From Agromyces kandeliae (GTDB lineage Bacteria; Actinomycetota; Actinomycetes; Actinomycetales; Microbacteriaceae): DNA of 64,000 bases. Numbering within the stretch: position 1 is the stretch's first letter; every line of letters starts with the position of its first letter. A program made the position numbers and the translations under genes. Location of the stretch: assembly GCF_009674665.1 (NCBI RefSeq), contig NZ_WKJD01000021.1, forward strand, positions 186,001 to 250,000, given 5' to 3'. The notes beneath the pieces are model-generated. The model did not search any database and was not told where the DNA came from. It saw only the letters and a list, made by a program, of their open reading frames with translations. Of the stretch, positions 33,985-42,411 are shown in pieces.

Positions 33985-34677
33985 ATGACCACGCAGATCG
34001 TGATCCTCGCAGCCGGCATGGGGAGCCGGCTCGGGCGTTCCCTCCCCAAACCGCTCACCGAGCTCAACGACGGCCGCACGATCATGCGCCAGCAGTTCGA
34101 CAACATCGAGCACGCGTTCGGCCGCAACGCCGTCGTGACGATCGTCGTCGGCTACAAGCTCGAGCACATCATCGAGGCGTTCCCGCAGGCGTCCTTCGTC
34201 TACAACGAGGAGTACGACCAGACGAACACCTCGAAGTCGCTCATGCGCGCGCTCCAGGCGTCGCAGCCGGGCGGCGTGCTCTGGATGAACGGCGACGTGG
34301 TCTTCGATCCGGCGATCCTCGACCGCGCGCTCGCCTTCATCGCACGCGACCAGTCGTTCGTGACCGTCAACACCGCGAAGGTGTCCGACGAAGAGGTGAA
34401 GTACACGACCACGGCCGAGGGCTACATCAAGGAGCTCTCCAAGACCGTCAAGGGCGGCCTCGGCGAGGCGGTCGGCATCAACTACATCTCCGGCCGCGAC
34501 AAGGCCACGTTGCTCGCGCACCTCCAGCGCGTCGGCGACCAGGACTACTTCGAGCGCGGTCTCGAACTCGCGATCGAGAAGAACGGCCTGCTGGTCGAGC
34601 CCATGGACGTCTCCGACCTGTACGCGGTCGAGATCGACTTCGCGGAGGACCTGGAGCGCGCGAACCACTTCGTGTGA
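33985..34677 (+). CDS. Nucleotidyltransferase, phosphocholine-cytidylyltransferase-like (230 aa)
   Basis: Rossmann-like NTP transferase: VILAAGMGSRLGRSLPKPLTEL holds the GxGxR nucleotide loop and catalytic Lys; GVLWMNGDVVFD holds the metal Asp; VEIDFAEDLERA closes the fold. YDQTNTSKSLMRAL is the acceptor region of LicC-like choline/inositol-type cytidylyltransferases. AAGGAGATG precedes the ATG. Together with the TagGH genes and the CDP-alcohol transferase at 40390-41202 it may supply a CDP-activated alcohol for an envelope polymer (inference). Confidence 0.82.
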   Translation: MTTQIVILAAGMGSRLGRSLPKPLTELNDGRTIMRQQFDNIEHAFGRNAVVTIVVGYKLEHIIEAFPQASFVYNEEYDQTNTSKSLMRALQASQPGGVLWMNGDVVFDPAILDRALAFIARDQSFVTVNTAKVSDEEVKYTTTAEGYIKELSKTVKGGLGEAVGINYISGRDKATLLAHLQRVGDQDYFERGLELAIEKNGLLVEPMDVSDLYAVEIDFAEDLERANHFV

Positions 34678-34702
34678 CCTGCGAACCACCCACAGCGTGA
34701 GG

Positions 34703-34728
34703 AGCGGATGCCGGTTGCGGCATCCGCT
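34703..34728 (+). terminator. Hairpin after the nucleotidyltransferase gene
   Basis: AGCGGATGCCG-GTTG-CGGCATCCGCT, a perfect 11-bp stem, 25 bp after the stop codon. It has only a weak T/C tail (TCTCG). Built from the genome-wide GGATGCC motif and its complement. Confidence 0.55.
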
Positions 34729-34790
34729 TCTCGCATCCCAGCCCGCGAACGCGCTGATCCGACCGGTTCGGAGGGTCGCCTCCGTCCATC

Positions 34791-34796
34791 TACGAT
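34791..34796 (+). promoter_or_regulatory. -10 box (TACGAT) of leaderless tagG-like mRNA
   Basis: TACGAT, 6 nt, GTG at 34803 (ATG follows directly). Confidence 0.6.
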
Positions 34797-34802
34797 GAGA
34801 CC

Positions 34803-35618
34803 GTGATGAGCTACGCCGACTCGCATCCGTTCACGCGGACGCCCTGGGACGGCTACCGGCATTCGCTGTGGCTCCTCACGACGCGCGACCTCAAGGTCCG
34901 GTACTCGACGTCGGCCCTCGGCTACCTCTGGTCGGTGCTCGACCCGCTCGTCATGGCCGGCATCTACTGGTTCGTCTTCACGCAGGTCTTCCAGCGTCCG
35001 GTCGGCACCGAACCGTACATCGTGTTCCTGCTCGCCGGGCTGCTGCCCTGGATGTGGTTCAACGGCGCGGTCTCCGACTCGACCCGCGCATTCCTGAAGG
35101 ACGCCAAGCTCGTCCGATCCACGAAGCTGCCGCGGACCATCTGGGTCAACCGGATCGTGCTGTCGAAGGGCATCGAGTTCCTGCTGTCGCTGCCGGTGCT
35201 CCTGCTGTTCGTGCTGCTCGCCGCCTGGTTCGGCGAGGACATCCGGGTCGGCTGGGAGCTCGCCCTCTTCCCGCTCGCCATCATCCTGCAGGCGATGCTC
35301 ACCGCCGGGCTCGGACTCATCGTGGCGCCGCTCGTGGTCTTCTTCCGCGACCTCGAACGCGCGACCAAGCTCGTCCTGCGCTTCCTCTTCTACGCCTCGC
35401 CGATCGTCTACGGAACGACGAACCTGCCCGAGTCGCTGCACTTCTGGGCCGCGTTCAACCCCCTCACCGGGATCTTCGGCCTGTACCGATCCGCGATCTT
35501 CCCCGGCGAGCTCGACTGGTTCGCCGTCGGCGTCGCCGCCGCCATGTCGCTCGCCTTCCTCGGGCTCGGCCTCTGGGTGTTCCGGAGCTCCGAGCGCCAG
35601 GTGCTGAAGGAGATCTGA
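34803..35618 (+). CDS. ABC-2 type polysaccharide/teichoic-acid export permease, TagG-like (271 aa)
   Basis: Six membrane helices; WLLTTRDLKVRYSTSALGYLWSVLDPLVMAGIYWFVF is the interfacial helix and first span of O-antigen/teichoic-acid exporters, and LRFLFYASPIVYGTTNLPE...FNPLTGIFGLYRSAIF the last loop. Forms a transporter with the ATPase gene that overlaps its stop by 1 bp. Exports a lipid-linked envelope glycopolymer across the membrane. Confidence 0.9.
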   Translation: MMSYADSHPFTRTPWDGYRHSLWLLTTRDLKVRYSTSALGYLWSVLDPLVMAGIYWFVFTQVFQRPVGTEPYIVFLLAGLLPWMWFNGAVSDSTRAFLKDAKLVRSTKLPRTIWVNRIVLSKGIEFLLSLPVLLLFVLLAAWFGEDIRVGWELALFPLAIILQAMLTAGLGLIVAPLVVFFRDLERATKLVLRFLFYASPIVYGTTNLPESLHFWAAFNPLTGIFGLYRSAIFPGELDWFAVGVAAAMSLAFLGLGLWVFRSSERQVLKEI

Positions 35619-36358
35619 TGCCAGAGGCTGCCATCCGCGCGAACGACCTCGGCGTCCGGTTCCGGCGCAACCGTCGCGGCAGGAAGTCGTTCAAGGACCT
35701 CCTCTCCCGCCGACGCCGCAGGATCCGGCCCGACGAGTTCTGGGCCCTCCGCAACGTGTCGATCGACGTGCGCCCGGGCGAGGCGATCGGCGTCGTGGGG
35801 CGGAACGGGCAGGGCAAGTCGACCCTGCTCAAGCTCGTGGCCGGGGTCATGCTGCCCGACGAGGGCGCAGTGATCGTCGAAGGCGGTGTGGCACCGCTCA
35901 TCGAGATCACCGGCGGCTTCGTCGACGACCTGACCGTCCGCGACAACGTGTACCTGACGGCCGGCCTGCACGGCATGTCGCGTGCCCAGATCGACGACAA
36001 GTTCGACGAGATCATCGAGTTCGCCGAGATCGGCGACTTCCTCGACACGCCGTACAAGCACCTGTCGAGCGGCATGAAGGTGCGCATCGCGTTCGCGGTG
36101 ATCTCGCAGCTCGAGGAGCCGATCCTGCTCGTCGACGAGGTGCTCGCGGTGGGCGACAAGGCGTTCCGCGAGAAGTGCTATCGCCGCATCGAGGAACTCC
36201 TCGAGGGCGGGCGCACGCTCTTCTTCGTCTCCCACAACGAACGCGACCTGCGCCGCTTCTGCACGCGCGGCCTCTACCTCGACAAGGGTGCGCTCGTCCT
36301 CGACGCCGGGATCGACGAGGTGCTCGACCGCTACAACGCCGACTACGGCACGCGCTGA
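35618..36358 (+). CDS. ABC polysaccharide/teichoic-acid export ATPase, TagH-like (246 aa)
   Basis: Begins with the TagH/KpsT/Wzt-type N-terminal region (NDLGVRFRRNRRGRKSFKDLLSRRRRR). Walker A GRNGQGKST, signature LSSGMKVR, Walker B ILLVDEV and FFVSHNERDL are intact. GAAGGAG and a TGATG overlap link it to the permease gene. No C-terminal carbohydrate-binding domain, unlike Wzt. Confidence 0.92.
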   Translation: MPEAAIRANDLGVRFRRNRRGRKSFKDLLSRRRRRIRPDEFWALRNVSIDVRPGEAIGVVGRNGQGKSTLLKLVAGVMLPDEGAVIVEGGVAPLIEITGGFVDDLTVRDNVYLTAGLHGMSRAQIDDKFDEIIEFAEIGDFLDTPYKHLSSGMKVRIAFAVISQLEEPILLVDEVLAVGDKAFREKCYRRIEELLEGGRTLFFVSHNERDLRRFCTRGLYLDKGALVLDAGIDEVLDRYNADYGTR

Positions 36359-36418
36359 CGCAGCGTCAAGCCCCCGCCCGGAAAGGCGGGTCCCCGCGAC
36401 GTTCCCATCCGCGCCGCC

Positions 36419-36424
36419 TAGGAT
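36419..36424 (+). promoter_or_regulatory. -10 box (TAGGAT) of a probable leaderless mRNA
   Basis: TAGGAT, 7 nt, ATG at 36432. Confidence 0.55.
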
Positions 36425-36431
36425 CGTCGCC

Positions 36432-37493
36432 ATGTCCGAACGTGTGCACCGGATCACGACGCTGGGCCGTGGTGCGCCCGAGGAGGCGGCGCCCGAAGCA
36501 CCCGACGTGACGGGCGAGCCCGGGTCCGGTCAGGCCGGCACGCCGCGGACCGATCCCGCCGATCGGGCCGTCGGCCTCGAGCGGGGATTCGACCGACTGC
36601 TGTCCATCCAGCGACCGATCGTGCTCGCGCACCTCCGCGCCATCCGTCGGAACCACCCCACGGCGAGCCCCGAGGAGCTGGTCCGCGTGCTCGAGCGCCG
36701 GTACCTGACCGCCGTCACGACCGGCGGCGCCGCCGTCGGCGCGACCGCCGTGGTGCCGGGCATCTCGACCGGCATCACGCTCGCCCTCTCGGGTGTCGAG
36801 ACCGCGGGCTTCCTCGAGGCGACTGCCCTCTTCGCCCAGTCGGTCGCCGAGGTGCACGGCCTGCACGTCGAGAACCCCGATCGCGCACGCGCACTCGTGA
36901 TGACGCTCATGATGGGCCGCGAGGGCGCCGACCTGGTCCGGCAGTTCGCCGCGCAGGCGACAGGCAAGGGCGTGCCGCGGAACGCGTACTTCGGCGAGAT
37001 CATCACGAGCACGCTCCCGCGCGCCGTGATGGGCTCGGTCGTCGACCGGCTTCGGCACGTGTTCGTCAAGCAGTTCGCCGTCCGGGGCGGCGCCGGGATC
37101 ATCGGACGCGCCATCCCGTTCGGGATCGGTGCCGCGATCGGCGGCATCGGCAACCACGTGCTCGGGCGCCGGGTCCTCCAGCAGTCCCGCCTGGCCTTCG
37201 GTCCCGCGCCGTTCGTGCTCCCGGTCGAACTGGAGCCGCGCGGCGACGAGACCGCCATCACGTCGGCCGGCAGGCGCCTCGCACGAGCGGTGACGACCGC
37301 GGGACGCGTCGCGAGCCGACCGTTCGGACGGCTGTCCGCGGCGACGTCGAAGGGCGACCGTGCGGACGCCTCGGCCGACGACCTGACCCCCGGCGGTGAT
37401 GACGGGACGAACGAACCGCTCGGTGACGGCGAGGCCGACGACCCCGTCGAGCCCCGCGCGGACCGGCCCGCCGACCCGGACGGGACGGTCTGA
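36432..37493 (+). CDS. Conserved hypothetical, EcsC-like membrane-associated protein (353 aa)
   Basis: Acidic Pro/Glu-rich first ~45 residues, a core with Gly-rich hydrophobic segments (GGAAVGATAVVPGISTGITLALSGVETAGFLEATALFAQSVAEVHGL and GGAGIIGRAIPFGIGAAIGGIGNHVLGRRVL) and a charged, disordered ~80-residue tail. The core recalls EcsC-type proteins. Function unknown. No ribosome site; a -10-like hexamer lies 7 nt before the ATG. Confidence 0.7.
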   Translation: MSERVHRITTLGRGAPEEAAPEAPDVTGEPGSGQAGTPRTDPADRAVGLERGFDRLLSIQRPIVLAHLRAIRRNHPTASPEELVRVLERRYLTAVTTGGAAVGATAVVPGISTGITLALSGVETAGFLEATALFAQSVAEVHGLHVENPDRARALVMTLMMGREGADLVRQFAAQATGKGVPRNAYFGEIITSTLPRAVMGSVVDRLRHVFVKQFAVRGGAGIIGRAIPFGIGAAIGGIGNHVLGRRVLQQSRLAFGPAPFVLPVELEPRGDETAITSAGRRLARAVTTAGRVASRPFGRLSAATSKGDRADASADDLTPGGDDGTNEPLGDGEADDPVEPRADRPADPDGTV

Positions 37494-37502
37494 GGCTCCG
37501 GC

Positions 37503-38096
37503 CTACGGGATCGGCTCGTAGCCGAGCAGCTCGCGCAGTTGGCTCGTCTCGGCGTCGAGCACGTCCTCGGGCTTGCCCGCGTCCCGCCGCACCCGGAACC
37601 GCCCGCTCAGGGCGATCAGGCGATCGGCGACGTCGTGCTCGGGATCGCGCTCGATCAGGCGGAGGGTGATCGCGAACCAGCGCTCGGCGAGCTCGAGTTC
37701 GTCGGCGAGCTCGAACGCCTCGGCGACGTGGAGGTGCCGCCACCACTGCCCGCTCCCCGACCCGCGCAGCTCGTCGGCCGTGCGCAGCGCCGCGTCGCGC
37801 TCGCCGAGCGCGAGCTGGATCGCGACGAGCCGTCCGGTCGCCTCGTGGGGCTCGGCATCGGATGCCTCGGCGGCGCGCCGCGCGGCCGTCAGCGCCCGGT
37901 CCAGTTCGCCGGCCATCTCGAAGTGCTCCGCCGCGGTCAGGAGGAGGTGCGCGCGCCGCACGCCTTCGGCCAGCTCGAATGCCGCGTCATCCGTCGCCCA
38001 CCGCTCGAGCAGGTCGGCCCGCGCGACATGGCCGCGACCATCCGCGACGCGGAGCTCCAGCTCGTCGAGATCGTCCTCGGTGATCAGCTGCGCCAT
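37503..38096 (-). CDS. TPR-like helical hypothetical protein (197 aa)
   Basis: Repeated helix pairs (AHLLLTAAEHFEMAGELDRALTAARRAAEAS; VAIQLALGERDAALRTADELRGSG; AEAFELADELELAERWFAITLRLIE) fit tetratricopeptide repeats, a protein-protein interaction fold. No signal peptide. Leaderless start likely (TATGCT, 6 nt, ATG). Not otherwise recognised. Confidence 0.7.
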   Translation of the reverse strand: MAQLITEDDLDELELRVADGRGHVARADLLERWATDDAAFELAEGVRRAHLLLTAAEHFEMAGELDRALTAARRAAEASDAEPHEATGRLVAIQLALGERDAALRTADELRGSGSGQWWRHLHVAEAFELADELELAERWFAITLRLIERDPEHDVADRLIALSGRFRVRRDAGKPEDVLDAETSQLRELLGYEPIP

Positions 38097-38102
38097 GGCC
38101 CG

Positions 38103-38108
38103 AGCATA
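38103..38108 (-). promoter_or_regulatory. -10 box (TATGCT) of a probable leaderless mRNA
   Basis: TATGCT, 6 nt, ATG at 38096 on the reverse strand. Confidence 0.55.
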
Positions 38109-38147
38109 CGTTCCGGGCCGACGGATCGCATCGGGCCGCGCGCGGTC

Positions 38148-39452
38148 TCAGTCGACCTCGATCTCGTCGGACTGCTCGGCCGCCTCGCCCTCCGCGTCGT
38201 GGTCGTCGACCTCCGGGTCGGTCGCGTGCAGCGCCGCGAACCGCTGCCACTCGACCATGAGGTGGTCGACCGCGTCGTGGAAGCGACGGGTCGTGACGCC
38301 CGGCGTCGTGTCGCCGAAGTAGCGCTCGACCCAGTAGCCGAGCCGCTCGAGCGCCAGGGCGTCGTGCGCGACCTCGTCGACCCGGGCGAGCATCGCGGCG
38401 CCGTCGGCCCGGTCCAGCCACTCGCACGCGGAGAGGTAGCCGCCCGTGTCGATCTGCGCATCGGGATTCGCCGGACGCGTGACGAGGAGCGGCTTGCCGG
38501 CCGCGAGGCGGTCGTAGACCATCGCCGAGATGTCGACGATCGCCACGTCGGCGGCCGCGAGCTGCCAGCCCAGGTCCTTCCCCTCGTCGACGACGTGATG
38601 CGCGGACGGGTCCGCCGCGTTCGCCTGCTCGAGCATGCGCTTGATCTCCTGGTTCGCAGCGCCGTACTCGTGGTCGACGACGCCCGAGCGCGGGTGCGGC
38701 CGATAGATCACGCGGTGCCGGCCGCTCGCGATGAACGCGCGGACCAGGTCGACGCCGTGCGATGCGATCGAGCCGTACGCGGCCGCCCCGCGATCCCCCT
38801 CCCACGTCGGCGCGTAGAGCACCACCTCGCGGCCGTCGTCCGGGTACGGCAGCGCACTGCCGTCGAGGTAGTGATCGGCCTGCGGACGGCCGATCGGGAT
38901 GGCCCGCTTGTCGAAGTCGTAGTCCCACAGCACCTTCTCGAGGCGCGCCCGCGCGGCATCGCCGGCGATGAACGCGTAGTCGTAGGCCTTGAACTGGTTC
39001 GTGGTCATGTACATCTTGTCGGACTCGCCGTGGTTGATGAACACGTGCCAGCGCCGCCCATAGCGCATCATCTGGAAGTTCTTGGCGTTCTGGTTGACGT
39101 AGAAGATGACGTGCAGGTCCTGCTCGTGGATGACGTGCTCGAGGTCCGCCACCCGGCGCACGTACGCCACCGGCACCGGTGCCTCGTCGAGCAGCGCGAG
39201 CGCCGCGCCCGAGGCGCGGCTGAGCATCAGGACCGGATGCCGCTCGGCGAGCCGGGCCAGCGGCCGGTACCACTGCCGCAGCTGGTACAGGTTGACCTTG
39301 CCGTCGGCGAAGTAGACGCCCACGCGGAACCGGTGCGGCTCGAGGGGCCCCTGCACGGCGAGCTTCTCGACCAGCTGCCGCTGCGCACGTCGCGAGCGGA
39401 GCACGTTCTGCACGAGCTTCACGGCACGCCGCGCGTCTCTCCTCAGTTCCAC
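38148..39452 (-). CDS. CDP-glycerol glycerophosphotransferase-like enzyme (434 aa)
   Basis: TagB/TagF-type GT-B fold enzyme that adds glycerol phosphate (or a similar unit) to teichoic-acid-like polymers. Seen: INHGESDKMYM (the family's HGxxxK loop), VVLYAPTWEGD, VIYRPHPRSG and AADVAIVDISAMVYDRLAAGKPLLVTRP. The last ~25 residues are strongly acidic. I chose the GTG at 39452 because TACCCT ends exactly six bases before it; an ATG at 39479 would add nine residues but overlaps that promoter box. Confidence 0.85.
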   Translation of the reverse strand: MELRRDARRAVKLVQNVLRSRRAQRQLVEKLAVQGPLEPHRFRVGVYFADGKVNLYQLRQWYRPLARLAERHPVLMLSRASGAALALLDEAPVPVAYVRRVADLEHVIHEQDLHVIFYVNQNAKNFQMMRYGRRWHVFINHGESDKMYMTTNQFKAYDYAFIAGDAARARLEKVLWDYDFDKRAIPIGRPQADHYLDGSALPYPDDGREVVLYAPTWEGDRGAAAYGSIASHGVDLVRAFIASGRHRVIYRPHPRSGVVDHEYGAANQEIKRMLEQANAADPSAHHVVDEGKDLGWQLAAADVAIVDISAMVYDRLAAGKPLLVTRPANPDAQIDTGGYLSACEWLDRADGAAMLARVDEVAHDALALERLGYWVERYFGDTTPGVTTRRFHDAVDHLMVEWQRFAALHATDPEVDDHDAEGEAAEQSDEIEVD

Positions 39453-39458
39453 CGTCCA

Positions 39459-39464
39459 AGGGTA
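39459..39464 (-). promoter_or_regulatory. -10 box (TACCCT) deciding the GTG start at 39452
   Basis: TACCCT, 6 nt, GTG on the reverse strand; probable leaderless start. Confidence 0.5.
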
Positions 39465-39494
39465 GCCGCCGTCGCGCATCGCGCGTGACGCATG

Positions 39495-40403
39495 TCAGAC
39501 GACGGGCGGCCGCCCGGCGAGGGTCATCCGCCACACGGTGCGCCACCGCATCGGGCGTCGCTCCCCCGCGTCCTCGCGCCATCCGGCCCGCCAACCCGCG
39601 AACCACGCCCGGAGCGCGGCGGGCTGCCGGACCCAGCGCAGCACCTGGATCGCCGTCCAGGAGCCGACGTAGCACGGGACGAGGATCGCCGGCAGGTTGC
39701 GGCGGGCGAGCCAGACCCGATTCCGGGCGTTCAGCCGGTAGTAGTACGCGTGGCGAGCCGGGTCGATCACGGGATGCGCCGCCTCGAGGTCGCCGGCGTA
39801 CCAGGCACGGTAGCCGGCATCCCACACGCGCCAGGCCAGCTCGATGCCCTCGTGGGCGTAGAAGAACGGGTCGGCCCAGCCGCCGGAGGCCTCGAACGCG
39901 CGCCTCGGCATGAGGACCGCGCCCTCCCAGCAGGAGAACACGGGGCTCGAGTGCGCCGGATCGCCCTTGCGGATGCGCGGGATCCAGCGCCGCGGGGACG
40001 CGAGCCCGGTCGGGTCCACCACGCGGGGCTGCACGAGCCCGAGGTCGGGCCGGGAGGCGAGCATGCGGCATCCGTCGGCCAGGAAGGCCGGGCTCGGCAG
40101 GTAGGCGTCGTCGTCGAGGAAGAAGAGCACGTCGCCCGCGACCTCGGGGACGCCCCGGTTGCGACCGGCCGGGATGCCGAGGTTCTCGGGCAGGTGCAGC
40201 GTGCGCACCTCGGCCGGGAGCGCAGGGCCGGCGGTCGCCGGGTCCCAGCCGTTGCCGACGCATACGACGTCGACGTCGACGCCCTCCTGGTCGAGGATGC
40301 TCCGGATGCCCCGCGCGAGTTCGACGGGACGCCGGCCCATCGTGAGCACCACGACCCCGACGCGGGGCCGCGCGGTCGTCGACGGCGGATCAGGCACGGA
40401 CAC
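39495..40403 (-). CDS. Family 2 glycosyltransferase (302 aa)
   Basis: GT-A fold: GVVVLTMGRRPVELARGIRSIL, VCVGNGWDP, LPENLGIPAGRNRG and the metal-binding FFLDDDAYLP (DDD in place of DxD). EGIELAWRVWDAGYRAWYAGDLEAAHP is the acceptor region. A C-terminal hydrophobic/amphipathic stretch (RNLPAILVPCYVGSWTAIQVLRWV) may tether it to the membrane. Overlaps the CDP-alcohol transferase gene by 14 bp. Likely decorates the envelope polymer made by this locus. Confidence 0.88.
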   Translation of the reverse strand: MSVPDPPSTTARPRVGVVVLTMGRRPVELARGIRSILDQEGVDVDVVCVGNGWDPATAGPALPAEVRTLHLPENLGIPAGRNRGVPEVAGDVLFFLDDDAYLPSPAFLADGCRMLASRPDLGLVQPRVVDPTGLASPRRWIPRIRKGDPAHSSPVFSCWEGAVLMPRRAFEASGGWADPFFYAHEGIELAWRVWDAGYRAWYAGDLEAAHPVIDPARHAYYYRLNARNRVWLARRNLPAILVPCYVGSWTAIQVLRWVRQPAALRAWFAGWRAGWREDAGERRPMRWRTVWRMTLAGRPPVV

Positions 40404-41202
40404 GCCGGGAGGCCATGATCGCGATGAAGTGGCCGACGAGGGCGAGCACCGCGAGGGGCAGCAGCGCGGCGAGCACGACCCGGTCGACGAGCGGCTGGCC
40501 CGCGAACAGCCCCACGACCGCCGCGGCCAACGCGATGAGCGTCAACTCGACCGAGTGGTAGAGGCGGTGGAACGGGACGAACCGCGCCGCCTTGCGCAGC
40601 GTCGCGACGAGTCCCCCGCGCGGCGCGGTCTCGCCCTGCGTGTCGGCCAGCTTCGGCAGGCCCGCGTTCGCCCGTGCCACGTGCACCATGTCGTTGAGCG
40701 CCTTGTTCAGCACGATGACGAGCGCCAGCAGGGCCGCGATCGTCGTCCAGAGGAAGTCGGCGGGGAACTCCAGCGGATACGCGGCGGCACGGATGCCGAG
40801 GGCGATCGGGATGAGCGCCTCGGTCGAGTAGTGGCCGACCTTGTCGAGGAACACGCCGGCCGGGCTCGACGTGCGGCGCCAGCGCGCGACCTCGCCGTCG
40901 CAGCAGTCGACGAGCATCTGCAGCTGTCCGAGCACCACGGCGAGCAGCGCGCCCCAGATGCCGGGGATCAGCAGCGCCGCGGCGGTCGACCAGCCGACGA
41001 GGATCATGAGTCCCGTGACGCCGTTCGCCGAGATCCGCGTGTGCAGCAGCAGCCACGTCAGGTAGGGCGAGAGGTCGCGCAGGTACAGCGACGCCGTCCA
41101 GTGCTCCGCGTTCCGGCGGCCGCGGACCTCGGGCGGCTGCGTCACCGCGCGCTGCTCGGCGAGGCTCGACGGGATCCCCCGGTCCGGCATGGGCTCCGAC
41201 AT
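40390..41202 (-). CDS. CDP-alcohol phosphatidyltransferase-family membrane protein (270 aa)
   Basis: Six predicted helices and the active-site motif D99-x2-D102-G-x2-A-R107-x8-G116-x3-D120-x3-H124. The last residue of the motif is normally a fourth Asp acting as base; here it is His. The family joins a CDP-alcohol to a phospho-acceptor lipid or alcohol in the membrane. A soluble leader (~1-40) precedes the first helix. Sits between two GT2 genes (2-bp gap upstream, 14-bp overlap downstream), so it is part of the same polymer pathway; the cytidylyltransferase-like gene at 33985 could make its substrate (inference). Confidence 0.87.
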   Translation of the reverse strand: MSEPMPDRGIPSSLAEQRAVTQPPEVRGRRNAEHWTASLYLRDLSPYLTWLLLHTRISANGVTGLMILVGWSTAAALLIPGIWGALLAVVLGQLQMLVDCCDGEVARWRRTSSPAGVFLDKVGHYSTEALIPIALGIRAAAYPLEFPADFLWTTIAALLALVIVLNKALNDMVHVARANAGLPKLADTQGETAPRGGLVATLRKAARFVPFHRLYHSVELTLIALAAAVVGLFAGQPLVDRVVLAALLPLAVLALVGHFIAIMASRRVRA

Positions 41203-41204
41203 GC

Positions 41205-42260
41205 TCACCTTCCCGTGTGCGTGGCGATGTTGGTCGTGAGCGAGAGGTACCCGAGCACGAAGCCCGCCCCCCACGCGACGTGGATGCAGGGCAGCACGGC
41301 GAGGAACCACGCCGCCGTCGCCGCGCCGCGGTGGCGCGCGTACGCGATCGTCGCGGCGATCACGAAGAGCAGGTAGACGAGCGGGACGACGAATCCCACG
41401 AGCAGCCACGGCGCCTGGCCCGTCACCGCCTGCACGATGCCGACGACGCCGAGGATGAGGCCGAGCACGACGCCGACGACCATGGCGGGCGGGACGAAGT
41501 ACCGGAGGCCGTTCGCCGCGGGGAACCGGCGGGCGAGCTCCCCCCGCCACAGCCCGGTGGAGAACATCTGCCGCGCGAGGCGCTCCAGGCTCGAGCGCGG
41601 GCGATAGGTCACCGCCAGCTCGGGCGTGAACCAGACCGTCCCGCCCGTCTGACGCAGTCGGCGGTTCAGTTCCCAGTCCTGGCCGCGCTTGATCGTCTCG
41701 TCGAAGAGGCCGACGCGCTCGAGCGCGCTCCTGCGGAACACGCCCAGGTAGACCGTCTCGACGGGCCCCTCGTGGCCGCCGACGTGGAACGCCGAGCCGC
41801 CGAGCCCGACGGGGGTCGTGTAGGCGAGCGCCACCGCCCGCTCGAACGACGTCTCGCCGCGGGCGTCCATGATGCCGCCGACGTTGTCGGCACCGGTGCG
41901 CACGAGCGTCTCGACCGCGATGCGCGTGTAGTCGACCGGCAGCATCGAGTGGGAGTCGACCCGGACGACGACCGGGTGCACGGCCGCGCGGATGCCGATG
42001 TTCAGGCCGGCGGGCGTGGACCCCACCTCGTTGTCGAGGACGTGCACGCGCGCATCGCGCGACGCGAGGTCGGCGACCAACTCGTTCGTGCCGTCGATCG
42101 AGGGACCGAGCGCGATCAGCACCTCGACGGGGCCGTCGTACTCCTGCGCGAGGATCGACTCGACCGCGGCGCGCACGTGCGACGCATCGTTCAGCACGGG
42201 CATGACATACGAGACGCCGATCGGCGGCGACGGTTCCGCCGGATGGGGCTGGTCGGGCAT
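41205..42260 (-). CDS. Family 2 glycosyltransferase with C-terminal membrane helices (351 aa)
   Basis: SYVMPVLNDASHVRAAVESILAQ, GPSIDGTNELV, VVRVDSHSML (DxH-type metal motif) and IKRGQDWELNRRLRQTGG follow GT2 enzymes. Three or four helices (~250-345) anchor it in the membrane. The ATG at 42260 has GAGG before it; a GTG at 42269 is the alternative. First gene of the three-gene GT2-CDP transferase-GT2 operon. Confidence 0.87.
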   Translation of the reverse strand: MPDQPHPAEPSPPIGVSYVMPVLNDASHVRAAVESILAQEYDGPVEVLIALGPSIDGTNELVADLASRDARVHVLDNEVGSTPAGLNIGIRAAVHPVVVRVDSHSMLPVDYTRIAVETLVRTGADNVGGIMDARGETSFERAVALAYTTPVGLGGSAFHVGGHEGPVETVYLGVFRRSALERVGLFDETIKRGQDWELNRRLRQTGGTVWFTPELAVTYRPRSSLERLARQMFSTGLWRGELARRFPAANGLRYFVPPAMVVGVVLGLILGVVGIVQAVTGQAPWLLVGFVVPLVYLLFVIAATIAYARHRGAATAAWFLAVLPCIHVAWGAGFVLGYLSLTTNIATHTGR

Positions 42261-42347
42261 GGTCCTCACTCGTGCACTGGGTCGATCGAGCCTAGCAGCA
42301 GGGACCCCCGCGATCGCGGTGCCGACGCGGGGTTCCGCGCACGAGGA

Positions 42348-42379
42348 ACGGGGGCCGTACCATGCGGTCCGGCCCCCGT
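42348..42379 (-). terminator. Hairpin terminator after the PDZ protease gene
   Basis: ACGGGGGCCG, 12-nt loop, CGGCCCCCGT: a perfect 10-bp stem 33 bp past the protease stop codon. No clear T-run follows. Confidence 0.55.
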
Positions 42380-42411
42380 CGGAGCGGTCGCCCGTGGAGC
42401 GATCCCCGGGG

